DNA of 64,000 nucleotides, taken from NCBI RefSeq assembly GCF_001945365.1, contig NZ_MSTQ01000005.1:186001-250000 (forward strand), in the 5' to 3' direction. Made by a program: the position numbers and the translations under genes. Of the stretch, positions 9,952 through 18,930 are shown piece by piece (within the stretch, counting starts at the first letter, position 1; every line of letters starts with the position of its first letter). Below the pieces are notes generated by a model. It was not told the origin of the DNA and did not search any database. It saw only the letters and a program-made list of their open reading frames with translations. The DNA is from Pseudomonas reinekei. GTDB taxonomy: Bacteria; Pseudomonadota; Gammaproteobacteria; Pseudomonadales; Pseudomonadaceae.

Positions 9952-10797
9952 ATGTCCCAAGATCGTCGCTACAGCTTCGAGTTCTTCCCTACGAAGACCG
10001 ACGCTGGGCATGAAAAGCTGCTTGCCACTGCTCGCCAGTTGGCCACTTACAACCCTGATTTCTTCTCCTGCACCTACGGCGCTGGCGGTTCGACCCGTGA
10101 TCGCACGCTGAACACCGTTTTGCAGCTGGAAAGCGAAGTCAAAGTTCCTGCCGCTCCACATCTGTCTTGCGTAGGCGACAGCAAGGACGACCTGCGCGGC
10201 CTGCTGAGCCAGTACAAGGCGGCCGGCATCAAGCGTATCGTTGCCCTGCGCGGTGACCTGCCTTCCGGCATGGGCATGGCCAGCGGCGAAATGCGCCACG
10301 CCAATGACCTGGTTGAATTCATTCGTGAAGAGACCGCCGACCATTTCCACATTGAAGTCGCCGCTTACCCGGAAATGCATCCGCAGGCGCGCAATTTCGA
10401 AGACGATATCGCCAATTTCGTGCGTAAGGCCAACGCCGGCGCCGACAGTGCGATCACCCAGTACTTCTTCAACGCCGACAGCTATTTTTATTTCGTCGAG
10501 CGTGTGCGGGCGCTGGGCGTGAATATCCCGATCGTGCCGGGGATCATGCCGATCACCAACTACAGCAAGCTGGCGCGCTTTTCCGATGCCTGCGGCGCGG
10601 AAATCCCGCGCTGGATCCGCAAGCAACTGGAAGCGTACGGCGACGACACCCAGAGCATTCAGCGCTTTGGTGAGCAGGTCATCACCGAAATGTGTGAGCG
10701 CTTGTTGCAAGGTGGCGCACCAGGCCTGCATTTCTATACTCTGAACCAGGCAGAAGCCAGCCTGGCCGTGTGGAACAACCTGAAGCTACCACGCTGA
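9952..10797 (+). CDS. metF: Methylenetetrahydrofolate reductase
   Basis: The 281-residue flavoprotein reduces 5,10-methylene-THF to 5-methyl-THF, the methyl donor for homocysteine. Visible family signatures are the N-terminal SFEFFPTKT, the loop CTYGAGGSTRD and ITQYFFNADSYF in the TIM barrel. Of two close ATGs (9946 and 9952), the second is chosen because AAGGA ends 7 bases before it and only 1 base before the first. A strong terminator follows at 10820. Confidence 0.97.
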   Translation: MSQDRRYSFEFFPTKTDAGHEKLLATARQLATYNPDFFSCTYGAGGSTRDRTLNTVLQLESEVKVPAAPHLSCVGDSKDDLRGLLSQYKAAGIKRIVALRGDLPSGMGMASGEMRHANDLVEFIREETADHFHIEVAAYPEMHPQARNFEDDIANFVRKANAGADSAITQYFFNADSYFYFVERVRALGVNIPIVPGIMPITNYSKLARFSDACGAEIPRWIRKQLEAYGDDTQSIQRFGEQVITEMCERLLQGGAPGLHFYTLNQAEASLAVWNNLKLPR

Positions 10798-10819
10798 TTG
10801 TCTCCACACAGGTACACAG

Positions 10820-10840
10820 GCCCTCTTCGGAGGGCTTTTT
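10820..10840 (+). terminator. Intrinsic terminator of metF
   Basis: The stem GCCCTC (10820-10825) and GAGGGC (10830-10835) closes on a TTCG tetraloop and is followed by five T, 22 bases after the metF stop. Confidence 0.9.
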
Positions 10841-10874
10841 ACATTTAAACGAATCCACGGAACGCTGTAGTTCA

Positions 10875-11957
10875 ATGATGACCGCGCCCTCGACGTCACG
10901 CCCACAACTCGTCTACCTGGTTTTCGGCTCCGAAACTTACCATCAGGAAGCCGTGTTCAGTATCTCCAGTGCCCTGAGCTGGTTGCGTGAAACACCCGAT
11001 GCGGCGCTCGATATCCAAGTTTTCAGCGACAACCCGCAGCCCTATAAACACCTGCCTGTGCGCGTGCGAGCCCTCGACGAGGAGACACGCCGACGCTGGA
11101 ACGAACCCCACGGCTATCATTTCCGCGCCAAGCACGTCGCTCTGCGCACGGTGCTCGAAGAGGCCGAAACGGCGCTGCTGATCGACACCGACACGTTCTT
11201 CCACTGCTCGCCGCTCAAGCTGTTTGAACGCGTGCATCCTGGCACGCTGCTATGTAATGACTACTACACCCACTACGGCAACAATAAAGAAAACGTGCTC
11301 TACAGCGCACTGTCGGCCACGCTCATGGAAAAAGGCCTGGCTGACGACCAGATGATGCTGCTCAACTCAGGCGTCATCGGTTTGCATCGCCAGGATGCTC
11401 ATGTGCTGGATCGCTCGATCGCGCTGATCGACGAGTTGTTCCCGTCCGCGCAAGGTGCCTACACCCTCGAAGAGTTCTGCCTGTCGGTGGCGGCCTATCG
11501 GACACTGGAGGTCAAGAAGTGTCCGGACCTGATCCATCACTACTGGAGCCGCAAGCAGTTGTTCAGGGCCAAGATCAAGGCCTGGGGGGTCAAACACGCC
11601 GCGCAACCGATCAGCCAGGAAGCGTTGGATGACACCCGTCACGTATCGGCCCAGCTTCCTCGGCCACCACGATCCCAGCGGATGCTTTACAAGATCATCA
11701 CCCTGGCACTGCCCGCACACCTGCGTCAGTTCATTCGTGAAATTCTCTATGGCTGCTACGAGCATCCCAACGAATTCGACAGAGCCTGCGGGCCGGTCTG
11801 GTGGGAAAAAGCCCTGCAAAACCAGCAGGAACGCCTTGGCACCCCGGTTTGCCAACATTTGCTTGAGCAGTGGCTCACCAATGGCCTGGTCAAACTGATT
11901 CTTGGGCAGCGGCGCACAGCGATACACGAACATTTGCTCAACTTACCAAGCAAATAG
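10875..11957 (+). CDS. Glycosyltransferase-like protein of unknown function
   Basis: This 360-residue soluble protein was not recognised as a named gene. The first 110 residues look like a GT-A nucleotide-sugar fold: a beta strand QLVYLVFG, then FRAKHVALRTVLEEAETALL leading into a DTD motif (Asp104-Asp106) that would bind a metal and the sugar nucleotide. MLLNSGVIGL at about 160-170 also recalls glycosyltransferase family 8 active-site loops. The C-terminal half is helical and basic. No sugar-pathway genes adjoin. Two tandem ATGs at 10875 and 10878 leave the start uncertain, and the ribosome site is weak. Confidence 0.55.
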   Translation: MMTAPSTSRPQLVYLVFGSETYHQEAVFSISSALSWLRETPDAALDIQVFSDNPQPYKHLPVRVRALDEETRRRWNEPHGYHFRAKHVALRTVLEEAETALLIDTDTFFHCSPLKLFERVHPGTLLCNDYYTHYGNNKENVLYSALSATLMEKGLADDQMMLLNSGVIGLHRQDAHVLDRSIALIDELFPSAQGAYTLEEFCLSVAAYRTLEVKKCPDLIHHYWSRKQLFRAKIKAWGVKHAAQPISQEALDDTRHVSAQLPRPPRSQRMLYKIITLALPAHLRQFIREILYGCYEHPNEFDRACGPVWWEKALQNQQERLGTPVCQHLLEQWLTNGLVKLILGQRRTAIHEHLLNLPSK

Positions 11958-12044
11958 AGAAATCGCGCGCAATCTGCTCAACACAGCGGTTAAACATGCA
12001 CGCCAGAGCTTCTCATTAGGCGATAGGCATACTAACCTCAGGCC

Positions 12045-12860
12045 ATGCCCGTCATTGCCCAGTTGCTCACCGTTGTGCTTTTTACTTGCCTGAGCTTCGC
12101 CGCTCGAGGCGAGAAGCTGCGCATTGTCACTGAACCCTGGGCTCCTTACGTGTACGAGGAAAACGGCAAATCCCTGGGCCTGGACTACGAAACCACAGCC
12201 ATTGTCTTCAAGCGCCTGGGCATCGAAGTGGAATGGCAATTCCTGCCATGGAAGCGCTGCCTGTCGATGCTGGAAACGGGTCAGGCGGATGGTGCGCTGG
12301 ACATTTTCCACAGCGATGAGCGCGATGCGACCCTGCTCTACCCTAGCGAACCGTTGTCGCAAGTGCAGTTCGTGATGTTCTACGCCAACGACCGACCTCA
12401 TCCATTTAGCACCCTCGACGAACTGCGCGGCCTGACCATCGGCACCTCGCCGGGTTACCTGTACAGCCAGGACTTCCGGGAGTCGACGCTGTTCACTCGC
12501 GAACCGGCCCCCAGTCATGAAGCGAATTTCGGCAAGCTGGTACGCGGCCGGATCGACCTGTTGATCACCGACCGCCGGGTCGGCCAGCATTTGCTCGATG
12601 AACTGAACATCCGCGACAAGATCACCGAAAACCCGGCCATCATCAGTCAGCAGAGCCAGTTTCTGGCGGTACGCCGCAATGCCGGCATGGACTTGCTGGT
12701 GCAGCGCTTTGGCGCCGAACTCAAGCGCTTCAAGCGCGAACCGGCCTACGCGGAGCTGAGTGCCCGCTATGGCGCGGCGCCGCCGAACGCCTTGAACTCC
12801 GCAAGGTCCACGGCCACCACCGCCAAAACCGTTGAGCAGCAGGAAAGCGGCGCGCAGTGA
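12045..12860 (+). CDS. Periplasmic substrate-binding protein, solute-binding family 3
   Basis: A signal peptide (about 1-22, ending FAARG) precedes a type II periplasmic-binding fold that begins KLRIVTEPWAPYVYEENG. The middle segments ADGALDIF and GLTIGTSPGYLYS are typical of the two lobes of amino-acid-binding family 3 proteins. No ABC permease or ATPase genes are next to it, so it is an orphan receptor-like binding protein and its ligand is unknown. The 271-residue length is usual; the last 25 residues are polar and probably disordered. Confidence 0.75.
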   Translation: MPVIAQLLTVVLFTCLSFAARGEKLRIVTEPWAPYVYEENGKSLGLDYETTAIVFKRLGIEVEWQFLPWKRCLSMLETGQADGALDIFHSDERDATLLYPSEPLSQVQFVMFYANDRPHPFSTLDELRGLTIGTSPGYLYSQDFRESTLFTREPAPSHEANFGKLVRGRIDLLITDRRVGQHLLDELNIRDKITENPAIISQQSQFLAVRRNAGMDLLVQRFGAELKRFKREPAYAELSARYGAAPPNALNSARSTATTAKTVEQQESGAQ

Positions 12861-12866
12861 TTGCTC

Positions 12867-12875
12867 TGTTATACT
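12867..12875 (+). promoter_or_regulatory. Extended -10 promoter of rhlE
   Basis: TGTTATACT at 12867-12875 fits the extended -10 form TGn-TATAnT; no good -35 hexamer is seen. Transcription from about 12882 would give rhlE a leader of roughly 200 bases. Confidence 0.55.
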
Positions 12876-13084
12876 CCGGCGTTCCCGCCAGGCTCACGCC
12901 CGGACGCTCGGAATCGTAAAGGTATCTCGGCCCCGCTACAGCGCAGCTTTTCAGCCCGCGCGAGCGCTCCAGACGAGCCTTCGTGACCGAAGCAGGACCG
13001 GACGGGATTGCGTTCCTCTTAAACGCTATTCGCGCCAGGCAAGACTCCCATTGGGCCAAGCCCTAACTTAGAACAGGATTACTC

Positions 13085-14959
13085 ATGTCCTTTGCTTCCC
13101 TCGGTCTCTCCGAGGCTTTAGTCCGCGCCATCGAGGCAGCGGGCTATACCGAGCCTACTCCGGTGCAACAGCGGGCCATTCCCGCCGTGTTGCAAGGTCG
13201 CGACCTGATGGTTGCGGCACAGACAGGTACCGGTAAAACCGGCGGTTTCGCCCTTCCGATCCTGGAGCGGTTGTTCCCCAACGGTCATCCGGACAAATCC
13301 CAGCGTCACGGCCCGCGCCAACCGCGTGTACTGGTCCTGACCCCTACTCGCGAACTCGCGGCGCAAGTGCATGAGAGCTTCAAGGTCTATGCCCGTGACC
13401 TGAAGTTCGTCAGCGCCTGCATCTTCGGCGGCGTCGGCATGAACCCGCAGGTTCAGGCCATGTCCCGTGGCGTAGACGTACTCGTCGCTTGCCCTGGCCG
13501 TTTGCTCGACCTGGCCGGCCAAGGCAGCGTCGACCTGTCCCACGTGGAAATCCTCGTGCTGGACGAAGCTGACCGCATGCTCGACATGGGCTTTGTCCAT
13601 GACGTGAAGAAAGTCCTGGCCCGTCTGCCGGCCAAGCGCCAGAACCTGTTGTTCTCGGCGACCTTCTCCAAAGACATCACCGACCTCGCCGGCAAGCTGC
13701 TGCACAACCCGGAGCGCATCGAAGTCACGCCGCCGAACACCACGGTCGAGCGAATCGAACAGCGCGTGTTCCGCCTGCCGGCCAGCCACAAGCGTTCGCT
13801 GCTGGCGCATCTGATCACCGCAGGCGCCTGGGAACAGGTGCTGGTGTTCACCCGCACCAAACACGGCGCCAACCGCCTGGCCGAGTACCTGGACAAACAC
13901 GGCCTGAGCGCCGTCGCGATCCACGGCAACAAGAGCCAGAACGCCCGCACCAAAGCCCTGGCCGACTTCAAGGCCGGCACCGTGCGCATCCTGGTTGCCA
14001 CCGACATCGCCGCTCGCGGCCTGGACATCGACCAGCTGCCTCACGTGGTCAACTTCGAGCTGCCGAACGTCGATGAAGACTACGTGCACCGCATCGGCCG
14101 TACCGGCCGTGCCGGTCGTTCGGGCGAGGCGATTTCGCTGGTCGCCCCGGACGAAGAAAAACTGCTGAAAAGCATCGAACGCATGACCAGGCAGAAAATC
14201 GCCGACGGCGACCTGATGGGCTTCGATGCCAGCGCCGTAGAAGCCGAGAAGCCTGAAGCACGCGAGCGTCCGGACATGCGCAACCCGCGCAATCCACGTG
14301 GCCCGCGCGGCGACGGTCCGAACGGCGGTGGCGGCGGTGGCGGTCGTAAAGACAAGGGCAAGGACAAGGGCAAGGAAAAACCGGCGTCGGGCGAACGCGG
14401 CGAGCGTCCAGCCCGTCAGCAAAAGCCACGCGAAGGCACCCCGGCCCGTGATCAGCGTCAGCCAAGCCAGCCGCCGCGCGCTGCCGCTGACCGTGCTCCA
14501 GACGAGTTCCTGGACGACGATATCGATAACTTCGGTAACCGCGTCGACTATGTGCCGCAGCAAAAACCGGCTCAAGGCCGTGGCCGCCGTCCGGGTGCTC
14601 CGGCACAAGGCGCGGCAGCGGGCTCCGGCGCACCACGCGGCGGCAAGCCACAGGGCCGTCAGAACGGTCCACGCAACAGCGATGGCGCCAGCACCGGCAC
14701 ACCACCTGCCAAGCGCAGTGGCCCACGCAATGGTGCGCCACGTGACGGCCAGGCCCGTCGCGAAGACTCGCGCAACCGTCGCCCGGCCCGTGACGACCAG
14801 CCGCGTTCCGAACCGGCCGTGCAGAACCCGCGTGGTCCGGCGCCGAAGATCATGCACAAGGAGTCGAAGGCTGACCGCTTCCCGACCCCTGAGCAGCTCG
14901 ATCAACTGCCAAGCCGTCCTCGTGGTGAAAAGCCGGCGTTGCTGACCCGCAATCGCTAA
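13085..14959 (+). CDS. rhlE: ATP-dependent RNA helicase RhlE (DEAD-box)
   Basis: The 624-residue protein has a complete DEAD-box core (about 1-375): Q motif, AAQTGTGKT (motif I), PTRELAAQ (Ia), DEAD followed by RMLDMGF (II), SAT (III) and [11 protein letters not shown] (VI). It unwinds structured RNA in ribosome assembly and RNA decay, notably in the cold. The remaining 250 residues form an Arg/Gly/Pro-rich disordered tail with lysine-glycine repeats, longer than in E. coli RhlE and typical of Pseudomonas. It has its own promoter and a strong terminator. Confidence 0.95.
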   Translation: MSFASLGLSEALVRAIEAAGYTEPTPVQQRAIPAVLQGRDLMVAAQTGTGKTGGFALPILERLFPNGHPDKSQRHGPRQPRVLVLTPTRELAAQVHESFKVYARDLKFVSACIFGGVGMNPQVQAMSRGVDVLVACPGRLLDLAGQGSVDLSHVEILVLDEADRMLDMGFVHDVKKVLARLPAKRQNLLFSATFSKDITDLAGKLLHNPERIEVTPPNTTVERIEQRVFRLPASHKRSLLAHLITAGAWEQVLVFTRTKHGANRLAEYLDKHGLSAVAIHGNKSQNARTKALADFKAGTVRILVATDIAARGLDIDQLPHVVNFELPNVDEDYVHRIGRTGRAGRSGEAISLVAPDEEKLLKSIERMTRQKIADGDLMGFDASAVEAEKPEARERPDMRNPRNPRGPRGDGPNGGGGGGGRKDKGKDKGKEKPASGERGERPARQQKPREGTPARDQRQPSQPPRAAADRAPDEFLDDDIDNFGNRVDYVPQQKPAQGRGRRPGAPAQGAAAGSGAPRGGKPQGRQNGPRNSDGASTGTPPAKRSGPRNGAPRDGQARREDSRNRRPARDDQPRSEPAVQNPRGPAPKIMHKESKADRFPTPEQLDQLPSRPRGEKPALLTRNR

Positions 14960-14974
14960 GTAATTGCTGCAATA

Positions 14975-15012
14975 AAAAATGCCCCGGTTCGTGAGAACCG
15001 GGGCATTTTTTT
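14975..15012. terminator. Bidirectional intrinsic terminator after rhlE
   Basis: The arms GCCCCGGTTC (14981-14990) and GAACCGGGGC (14995-15004) with a GTGA loop are flanked by an A-run and a T-run. It can stop rhlE from one side and yceI from the other. Confidence 0.93.
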
Positions 15013-15019
15013 ATGGGCT

Positions 15020-15104
15020 GTAGGAGCCGGTTTGCTGGTGATTGGGGCGACTCGGTTTCTGCTGTGTTGCAAAAAACGCTATCGCCAGCAAGCCGGCTCC
15101 TACA
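15020..15104. repeat. REPIN between rhlE and yceI
   Basis: Inverted REP units at about 15020-15046 (TGTAGGAGCCGG core) and 15081-15104 (CCGGCTCCTACA core) flank about 35 non-repeated bases. The element is of the same family as that at 9818 and sits between convergent genes beside the terminator. Confidence 0.85.
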
Positions 15105-15113
15105 TTCTCAGTA

Positions 15114-15710
15114 TTACTTCGCCTTCACACCTTCAAAGGATACGTACAGCTCAACTGCATCGGACGCTGGGCCCAGGTCTTTCTGCTTGCCGAAATCGGC
15201 GCGCTTGATGGTGGTGGTGCCTTCGAAACCGGCACGGTAGCCGCCCCATGGATCCTTGCCTTCACCCAGGAAAGTGGCCTTGACCACGACTGGCTTGGTC
15301 ACGCCTGCGATGGTCAGGTCGCCAGCCACGTCGGCAGTGTCTTTACCAGCGGCGTTCTTGCCGGTGGATTTGACGCTGGTGGAAACGAAGGTGGCTTTGG
15401 CGAACTTGCCCGCGTTGAGGAAATCACCGCTGGCGATGTGCTTATCGCGCTCGGCATGATTGGTGAACACGCTGGCGGTGTTGACGTTGAACTCGATCTT
15501 GCTGTCTTCAGGCTTGGCAGCGTCGAAGCTGAACTTGCCGTCGATGTCCTTGAAAGTACCGGTGATGTAGCTGTAGCCCAGGTGGCTGATTTTGAAGTCA
15601 ACGAAGGCGTGCTGGCCCTCTTTGTCGACGACGTAGTCAGCGGCCATAACGTTACCGGCGGACAACAGGGCGGAGCCGATTGCCAGAGCGGCCAGAGTCT
15701 TTTTCAACAT
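15114..15710 (-). CDS. yceI: YceI family periplasmic protein
   Basis: The 198-residue protein has a signal peptide cleaved near residue 23 (NVMA/ADY), then a lipocalin-like YceI barrel with [20 protein letters not shown] and the family end TIKRADFG. YceI proteins bind an isoprenoid chain in the periplasm, probably an isoprenoid quinone. The cytochrome b561 gene lies 32 bases upstream on the same strand, a common pairing that suggests a joint role in quinone redox chemistry. Confidence 0.93.
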   Translation of the reverse strand: MLKKTLAALAIGSALLSAGNVMAADYVVDKEGQHAFVDFKISHLGYSYITGTFKDIDGKFSFDAAKPEDSKIEFNVNTASVFTNHAERDKHIASGDFLNAGKFAKATFVSTSVKSTGKNAAGKDTADVAGDLTIAGVTKPVVVKATFLGEGKDPWGGYRAGFEGTTTIKRADFGKQKDLGPASDAVELYVSFEGVKAK

Positions 15711-15742
15711 GCTTTGTTTTCCTTTGGAGTCGAGGTTGAACT

Positions 15743-16294
15743 TCAGGCTTTGCGACCCAGCATGCGCTTGAGGGTCACATCACGGTCAATAAAGTGGTGC
15801 TTCAATGCTGCCAACGCATGGAGGCCGGAAAAAATTACCAACACCCACGCCAGGTAGAAGTGAATCACGCCAGCGGTATCTGCCTGGTCCGGCAGTCCGG
15901 AGACCAGCGCAGGTACTTCAAACAAGCCAAACACCGGAATACCGACACCGTCCGCGGTGGAAATCAGGTAGCCGGCAACCATCACAGCAAACAGACTGAG
16001 ATACAGAAAGCCATGGCCGAACTTGGCGCCGAGGCGCGTCATGCGGCTGTAGCTGGACAGGGTCGGTGGCGGCGGACTGATAAAACGCCACAACACCCGC
16101 AGCACCATCACACCCAGCAACACCAGGCCAATACTCTTGTGCAGGTCCGGCGCGTCTTTACGCCAGGTGCTGTAGTAGTCGAGCCCGACCATCCACAGTC
16201 CAAGCGCGAACAGACCAACGACCACCAGCGCCACGCCCCAGTGCATGAAAATGCTGACCCAGCCGTAGCGGGAAGTAGAGTTACGTAGCTGCAT
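15743..16294 (-). CDS. Cytochrome b561 family di-heme membrane protein
   Basis: This 183-residue inner-membrane protein has four hydrophobic helices (about 12-33, 50-70, 90-112 and 145-165). The histidines that would hold two b hemes are present: HWGVALV in helix 1, DLHKSIGLV before helix 2, and [18 protein letters not shown] in helix 4. It probably passes electrons between quinol and a periplasmic acceptor. It is the first gene of a two-gene unit with yceI. The AT-rich upstream region carries repeated TATCGA motifs. Confidence 0.88.
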   Translation of the reverse strand: MQLRNSTSRYGWVSIFMHWGVALVVVGLFALGLWMVGLDYYSTWRKDAPDLHKSIGLVLLGVMVLRVLWRFISPPPPTLSSYSRMTRLGAKFGHGFLYLSLFAVMVAGYLISTADGVGIPVFGLFEVPALVSGLPDQADTAGVIHFYLAWVLVIFSGLHALAALKHHFIDRDVTLKRMLGRKA

Positions 16295-16325
16295 TGCCTA
16301 GATCCTGTAAGTGCTGGCCCAAGAC

Positions 16326-16378
16326 TATCGATTTATCTATCGAATTAAAGCGGAAAATTTCGCTCTGAAATATCGATA
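16326..16378 (-). promoter_or_regulatory. Repeated TATCGA motifs upstream of the cytochrome b561 gene
   Basis: TATCGA occurs at 16326, 16338 and, as the palindrome TATCGATA, at 16371-16378; a further copy lies at 16468. The first two are 12 bases apart, close to one helical turn, and begin about 32 bases upstream of the start codon. The cluster looks like an operator array for a dedicated regulator, which is not identified. Confidence 0.45.
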
Positions 16379-16504
16379 AATACGATCAAGAGCCTGGAGC
16401 AAGCAAGTTAAGGAAAGATTAAAACTCAAATTGTGAAAAAAAGTGAATACAAAACGGTGAACACCTGTATCGAAAGGTTTATTCGATTTCGCTCTCGATT
16501 TTTT

Positions 16505-16550
16505 CAGGCGTAAAAAAACGCGGTCCTGAGCCGCGTTTTTTTTACGCCTG
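16505..16550. terminator. Long bidirectional terminator
   Basis: Arms of about 19 bases (16505-16523 and 16531-16549) include CGTAAAAAAACGCGG and its complement, with A- and T-runs on either side of a GC-rich tip. It lies downstream of the small lipoprotein gene on the minus strand. Confidence 0.88.
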
Positions 16551-16589
16551 TACGTTAACGATCCCCGGGACCATTGTCTTGCACACTGC

Positions 16590-16757
16590 CTAGTTGTGGT
16601 ACACGGGGGGTGGCTGTAGACAGTCAGGATCGTACGGATTGATCTGGCATGTATAGGCCAGGCCATGGGTGTACCCCCTACCCCATCCAGGAAACAGCTC
16701 GGCATTTGCACAACCGAACAGGCTTATCAAAAGGATGATCACTATCAGTTTTTTCAT
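16590..16757 (-). CDS. Small lipoprotein, 55 residues
   Basis: ATG at 16757 is preceded by GGGAGAG and opens a frame to a stop at 16590-16592. The product begins MKKLIVIILLISLFGC, a lipoprotein signal peptide with lipobox LFGC (Cys16). The mature part of 40 residues is rich in Gly, Tyr and Pro and has two more cysteines (YTCQINPYDPDCLQ) that could form a disulfide. A strong terminator follows. It is presumably outer-membrane or periplasmic. The family was not recognised; the lipobox, ribosome site and terminator together support a real gene. Confidence 0.7.
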   Translation of the reverse strand: MKKLIVIILLISLFGCANAELFPGWGRGYTHGLAYTCQINPYDPDCLQPPPVYHN

Positions 16758-16903
16758 GTTCTCTCCCGTTTCTGAAGAGCATAGAACTCAAGGCCAAGCG
16801 TTACCTATCATTACCTTCCGATTCGCTTGTGGGAACGCTCTGATGTATCGCTGAGGCCTGTAGGACCTGACAGATTTGGTCGCAATGTCTCATGTCTGAC
16901 GGC

Positions 16904-16938
16904 AAAAAAAAGCGCGACCCTCGGGCCGCGCTTTTTTA
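16904..16938 (-). terminator. Terminator of the amine oxidase gene
   Basis: The stem GCGCG (16912-16916) and CGCGC (16927-16931) is extended by inner CCC/GGG pairs and by outer A- and T-runs that also pair. It lies 10 bases beyond the oxidase stop codon. Confidence 0.88.
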
Positions 16939-16948
16939 CACCGGGGCT

Positions 16949-18709
16949 TTACTGAGCCTTGGTCTCAGTAGTCGCCGCCGGTTTGGCCGCTGGCTTCTTC
17001 GCCGGCTCGGCCTTCTTTGCCGGAGCCTTGGCCGGCGCTTTTTTGGCCTCGGCTTTGGCCGCCGGTTTGGCTGGGGTTTTAGCCGGGGCCTTCTTCGCAG
17101 GCTCGGCTTTTACCGGGGTTGCAGGCTTCGGCGCTGCAACCGGTGCCGGGGCAGCGACCGGGGCTGGAGCAGGCGCCGGAGCTGGCGGTGCAACAGGCTC
17201 TGGCGCCTTGACCGGTTCTGGCTTTTTCTCGTCATCCGAGCCGCCGAACAGGTTGGTGAAGAAGTTACCCTTCTTCGCCGCCACCGCACCGGCTGCAGCG
17301 GCAGCGGCTACCGGAGCGGCCTTCGCCGGTTCAAAGGATTTGCCCGCCGCCAGATCTTCAACCTGGCTGGCCGCGCGCTGACCGGAACGCAACGCACCTT
17401 CCAGAGTGCCCGGGTACAGGGCGTCAGTGTGTTCGCCAGCAAAGGCTACGCGTTGAATCGGGCGTTCCCACAGGCGCCAGAACTTGCTGATCTGGCCCGG
17501 GCCAAAGGCCAGGTAAGCGCCGCCCATCGAGGGGTCGGTGCTGTAGCGACGGATTTCATAACCGGTGAACGAGCCACGCGCCTGTGGATAAAACGCGTGC
17601 AGGCGAATCAGCACCTGGTCAACCATCTGCTTGTCGCCGAACGCCTGCATCACCCGCGCGTTGTCGCCGGACAGGTTGATCACCACGTTGGCGCCACCCT
17701 TCAAGGCCGGTTCGATCCACAGCATGCCCAGACCGGTGTTGCTGTAGATTTCACCGGACATGCGAGCCTTGGGCTCCCATACCGGCGTTTTGAACTTCAG
17801 CATGATCTGGTCGCGCCAACCGTAGTTGGTGCCCTTGATTGCCGCCAGGTGCTGGGCGTCCAGCGCCGGAGTCATCTGGATCTTGTTCAGGGCGCGTAAT
17901 GGCACGGCCAGCACCACGTAGTCCGCCTGATAACCGACGCTGCCGACTTTGACGGTGACGCTGTCCTTGTCCTGGACAATCGCCGAGACAGGCGAGCTGG
18001 TCTTGATGGTTTTCAGTTGTTTGACGAAGGCCTGGGCCAGCACCGGACTGCCACCGACCAGACGCGACGCACGCAGGTCACGGTCGGACACGCCACGATA
18101 CACGCGGCTCTGCTGCGCGAAGTACAACAGCGAGATGCGCGAAGGTTCGTCGTAACGGGTACGAATCTGCTGGTTCACCAGCTGACGGGCAGTGGCCGGC
18201 AGGCTCAGGCGATCCAGCCAGTTGGAGACGTTGATCTGGTCCAGAGCGTGCAGGGTGCTGTTGGCCGACGGGTTCGTCGGATCGTCGATCGAGCGCGCGA
18301 GGTCGTCAACGGTCTTTTCGTAGCGTTTGAGCGCTTCGGCAGTGGTCGGATCCTTGGTGGCCAGGTCGGCAGCGGTGTAATACACGCCGTCGATCAAGTA
18401 GCCGGGAGTCCGCACGAACTCAGGGGCCGGTGTGGTGCTCAGCTTGAACGTCGAGACGTACTTGTTCAGGACCGGTTGAGCCTTGTCGTTGCCGATCCAC
18501 TCGCTGGTGGCCATGCCGGAACGACCGCCCAGGCTCGATTTGGCTTCCAGCAGCGTGACCTGCCAGCCTTTGTTCTGCAGCTCATACGCCGCCGTGAGGC
18601 CCGAGACCCCGCCGCCGATCACGATCGCGGTTTTATCCTTGGCCAGCGCAGACACGCTGAACAGCCCCAACATCACCAGCGCACAGGCGCGCAGCCAACC
18701 GACAGACAT
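16949..18709 (-). CDS. FAD-dependent amine oxidase with signal peptide and basic repeat tail
   Basis: The 586-residue protein has three parts. Residues 1-23 form a Sec signal peptide ending in SALA. Residues 24 to about 450 form a flavin amine oxidase fold: dinucleotide motif AIVIGGGVSGLTAAYEL, then LLEAKSSLGGRSG, and near the end VAFAGEHTDALYPGTLEGAL, which contacts FAD. Residues from about 455 to 586 are an Ala/Pro/Lys-rich tail with repeats such as AKKAPAKTPAKPAAK, like histone H1 or AlgP. The substrate is unknown. A Sec-type export signal on an FAD enzyme and the cationic tail are odd. It is divergent from bioA. Confidence 0.8.
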   Translation of the reverse strand: MSVGWLRACALVMLGLFSVSALAKDKTAIVIGGGVSGLTAAYELQNKGWQVTLLEAKSSLGGRSGMATSEWIGNDKAQPVLNKYVSTFKLSTTPAPEFVRTPGYLIDGVYYTAADLATKDPTTAEALKRYEKTVDDLARSIDDPTNPSANSTLHALDQINVSNWLDRLSLPATARQLVNQQIRTRYDEPSRISLLYFAQQSRVYRGVSDRDLRASRLVGGSPVLAQAFVKQLKTIKTSSPVSAIVQDKDSVTVKVGSVGYQADYVVLAVPLRALNKIQMTPALDAQHLAAIKGTNYGWRDQIMLKFKTPVWEPKARMSGEIYSNTGLGMLWIEPALKGGANVVINLSGDNARVMQAFGDKQMVDQVLIRLHAFYPQARGSFTGYEIRRYSTDPSMGGAYLAFGPGQISKFWRLWERPIQRVAFAGEHTDALYPGTLEGALRSGQRAASQVEDLAAGKSFEPAKAAPVAAAAAAGAVAAKKGNFFTNLFGGSDDEKKPEPVKAPEPVAPPAPAPAPAPVAAPAPVAAPKPATPVKAEPAKKAPAKTPAKPAAKAEAKKAPAKAPAKKAEPAKKPAAKPAATTETKAQ

Positions 18710-18930
18710 TCAGCGAACTCCGGAAATACACGAAAAATAGCGATTTGTGCGAGCCAGACGACTCAAGAGCCGTGAAGGATACGTCAGGCTTCAGACGCCC
18801 GCCAGCAACGTCTATCGGCCTGTACAAAGTAGCTCAATCGACACAATGGGTTGTCCCGGTGGCGTGCATTGCATAGGCTTGCGCGATTGTTTGTTCGCGC
18901 CTGCCGCGGACCGCCTCGAGGAGAGAAGAA

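Noticed and set aside
13118..14905. Open frame of about 595 codons antisense to rhlE
   Set aside because: It is a GC-rich shadow: the plus strand encodes a complete DEAD-box helicase with all motifs, and the antisense product is low-complexity with no ribosome site or family match.
16337..16711. Minus-strand frame of 124 codons overlapping the small lipoprotein gene
   Set aside because: It runs through the strong terminator and the TATCGA region in a different frame, and has no ribosome site. The 55-codon frame at 16590-16757 has a lipobox and ribosome site and is preferred.
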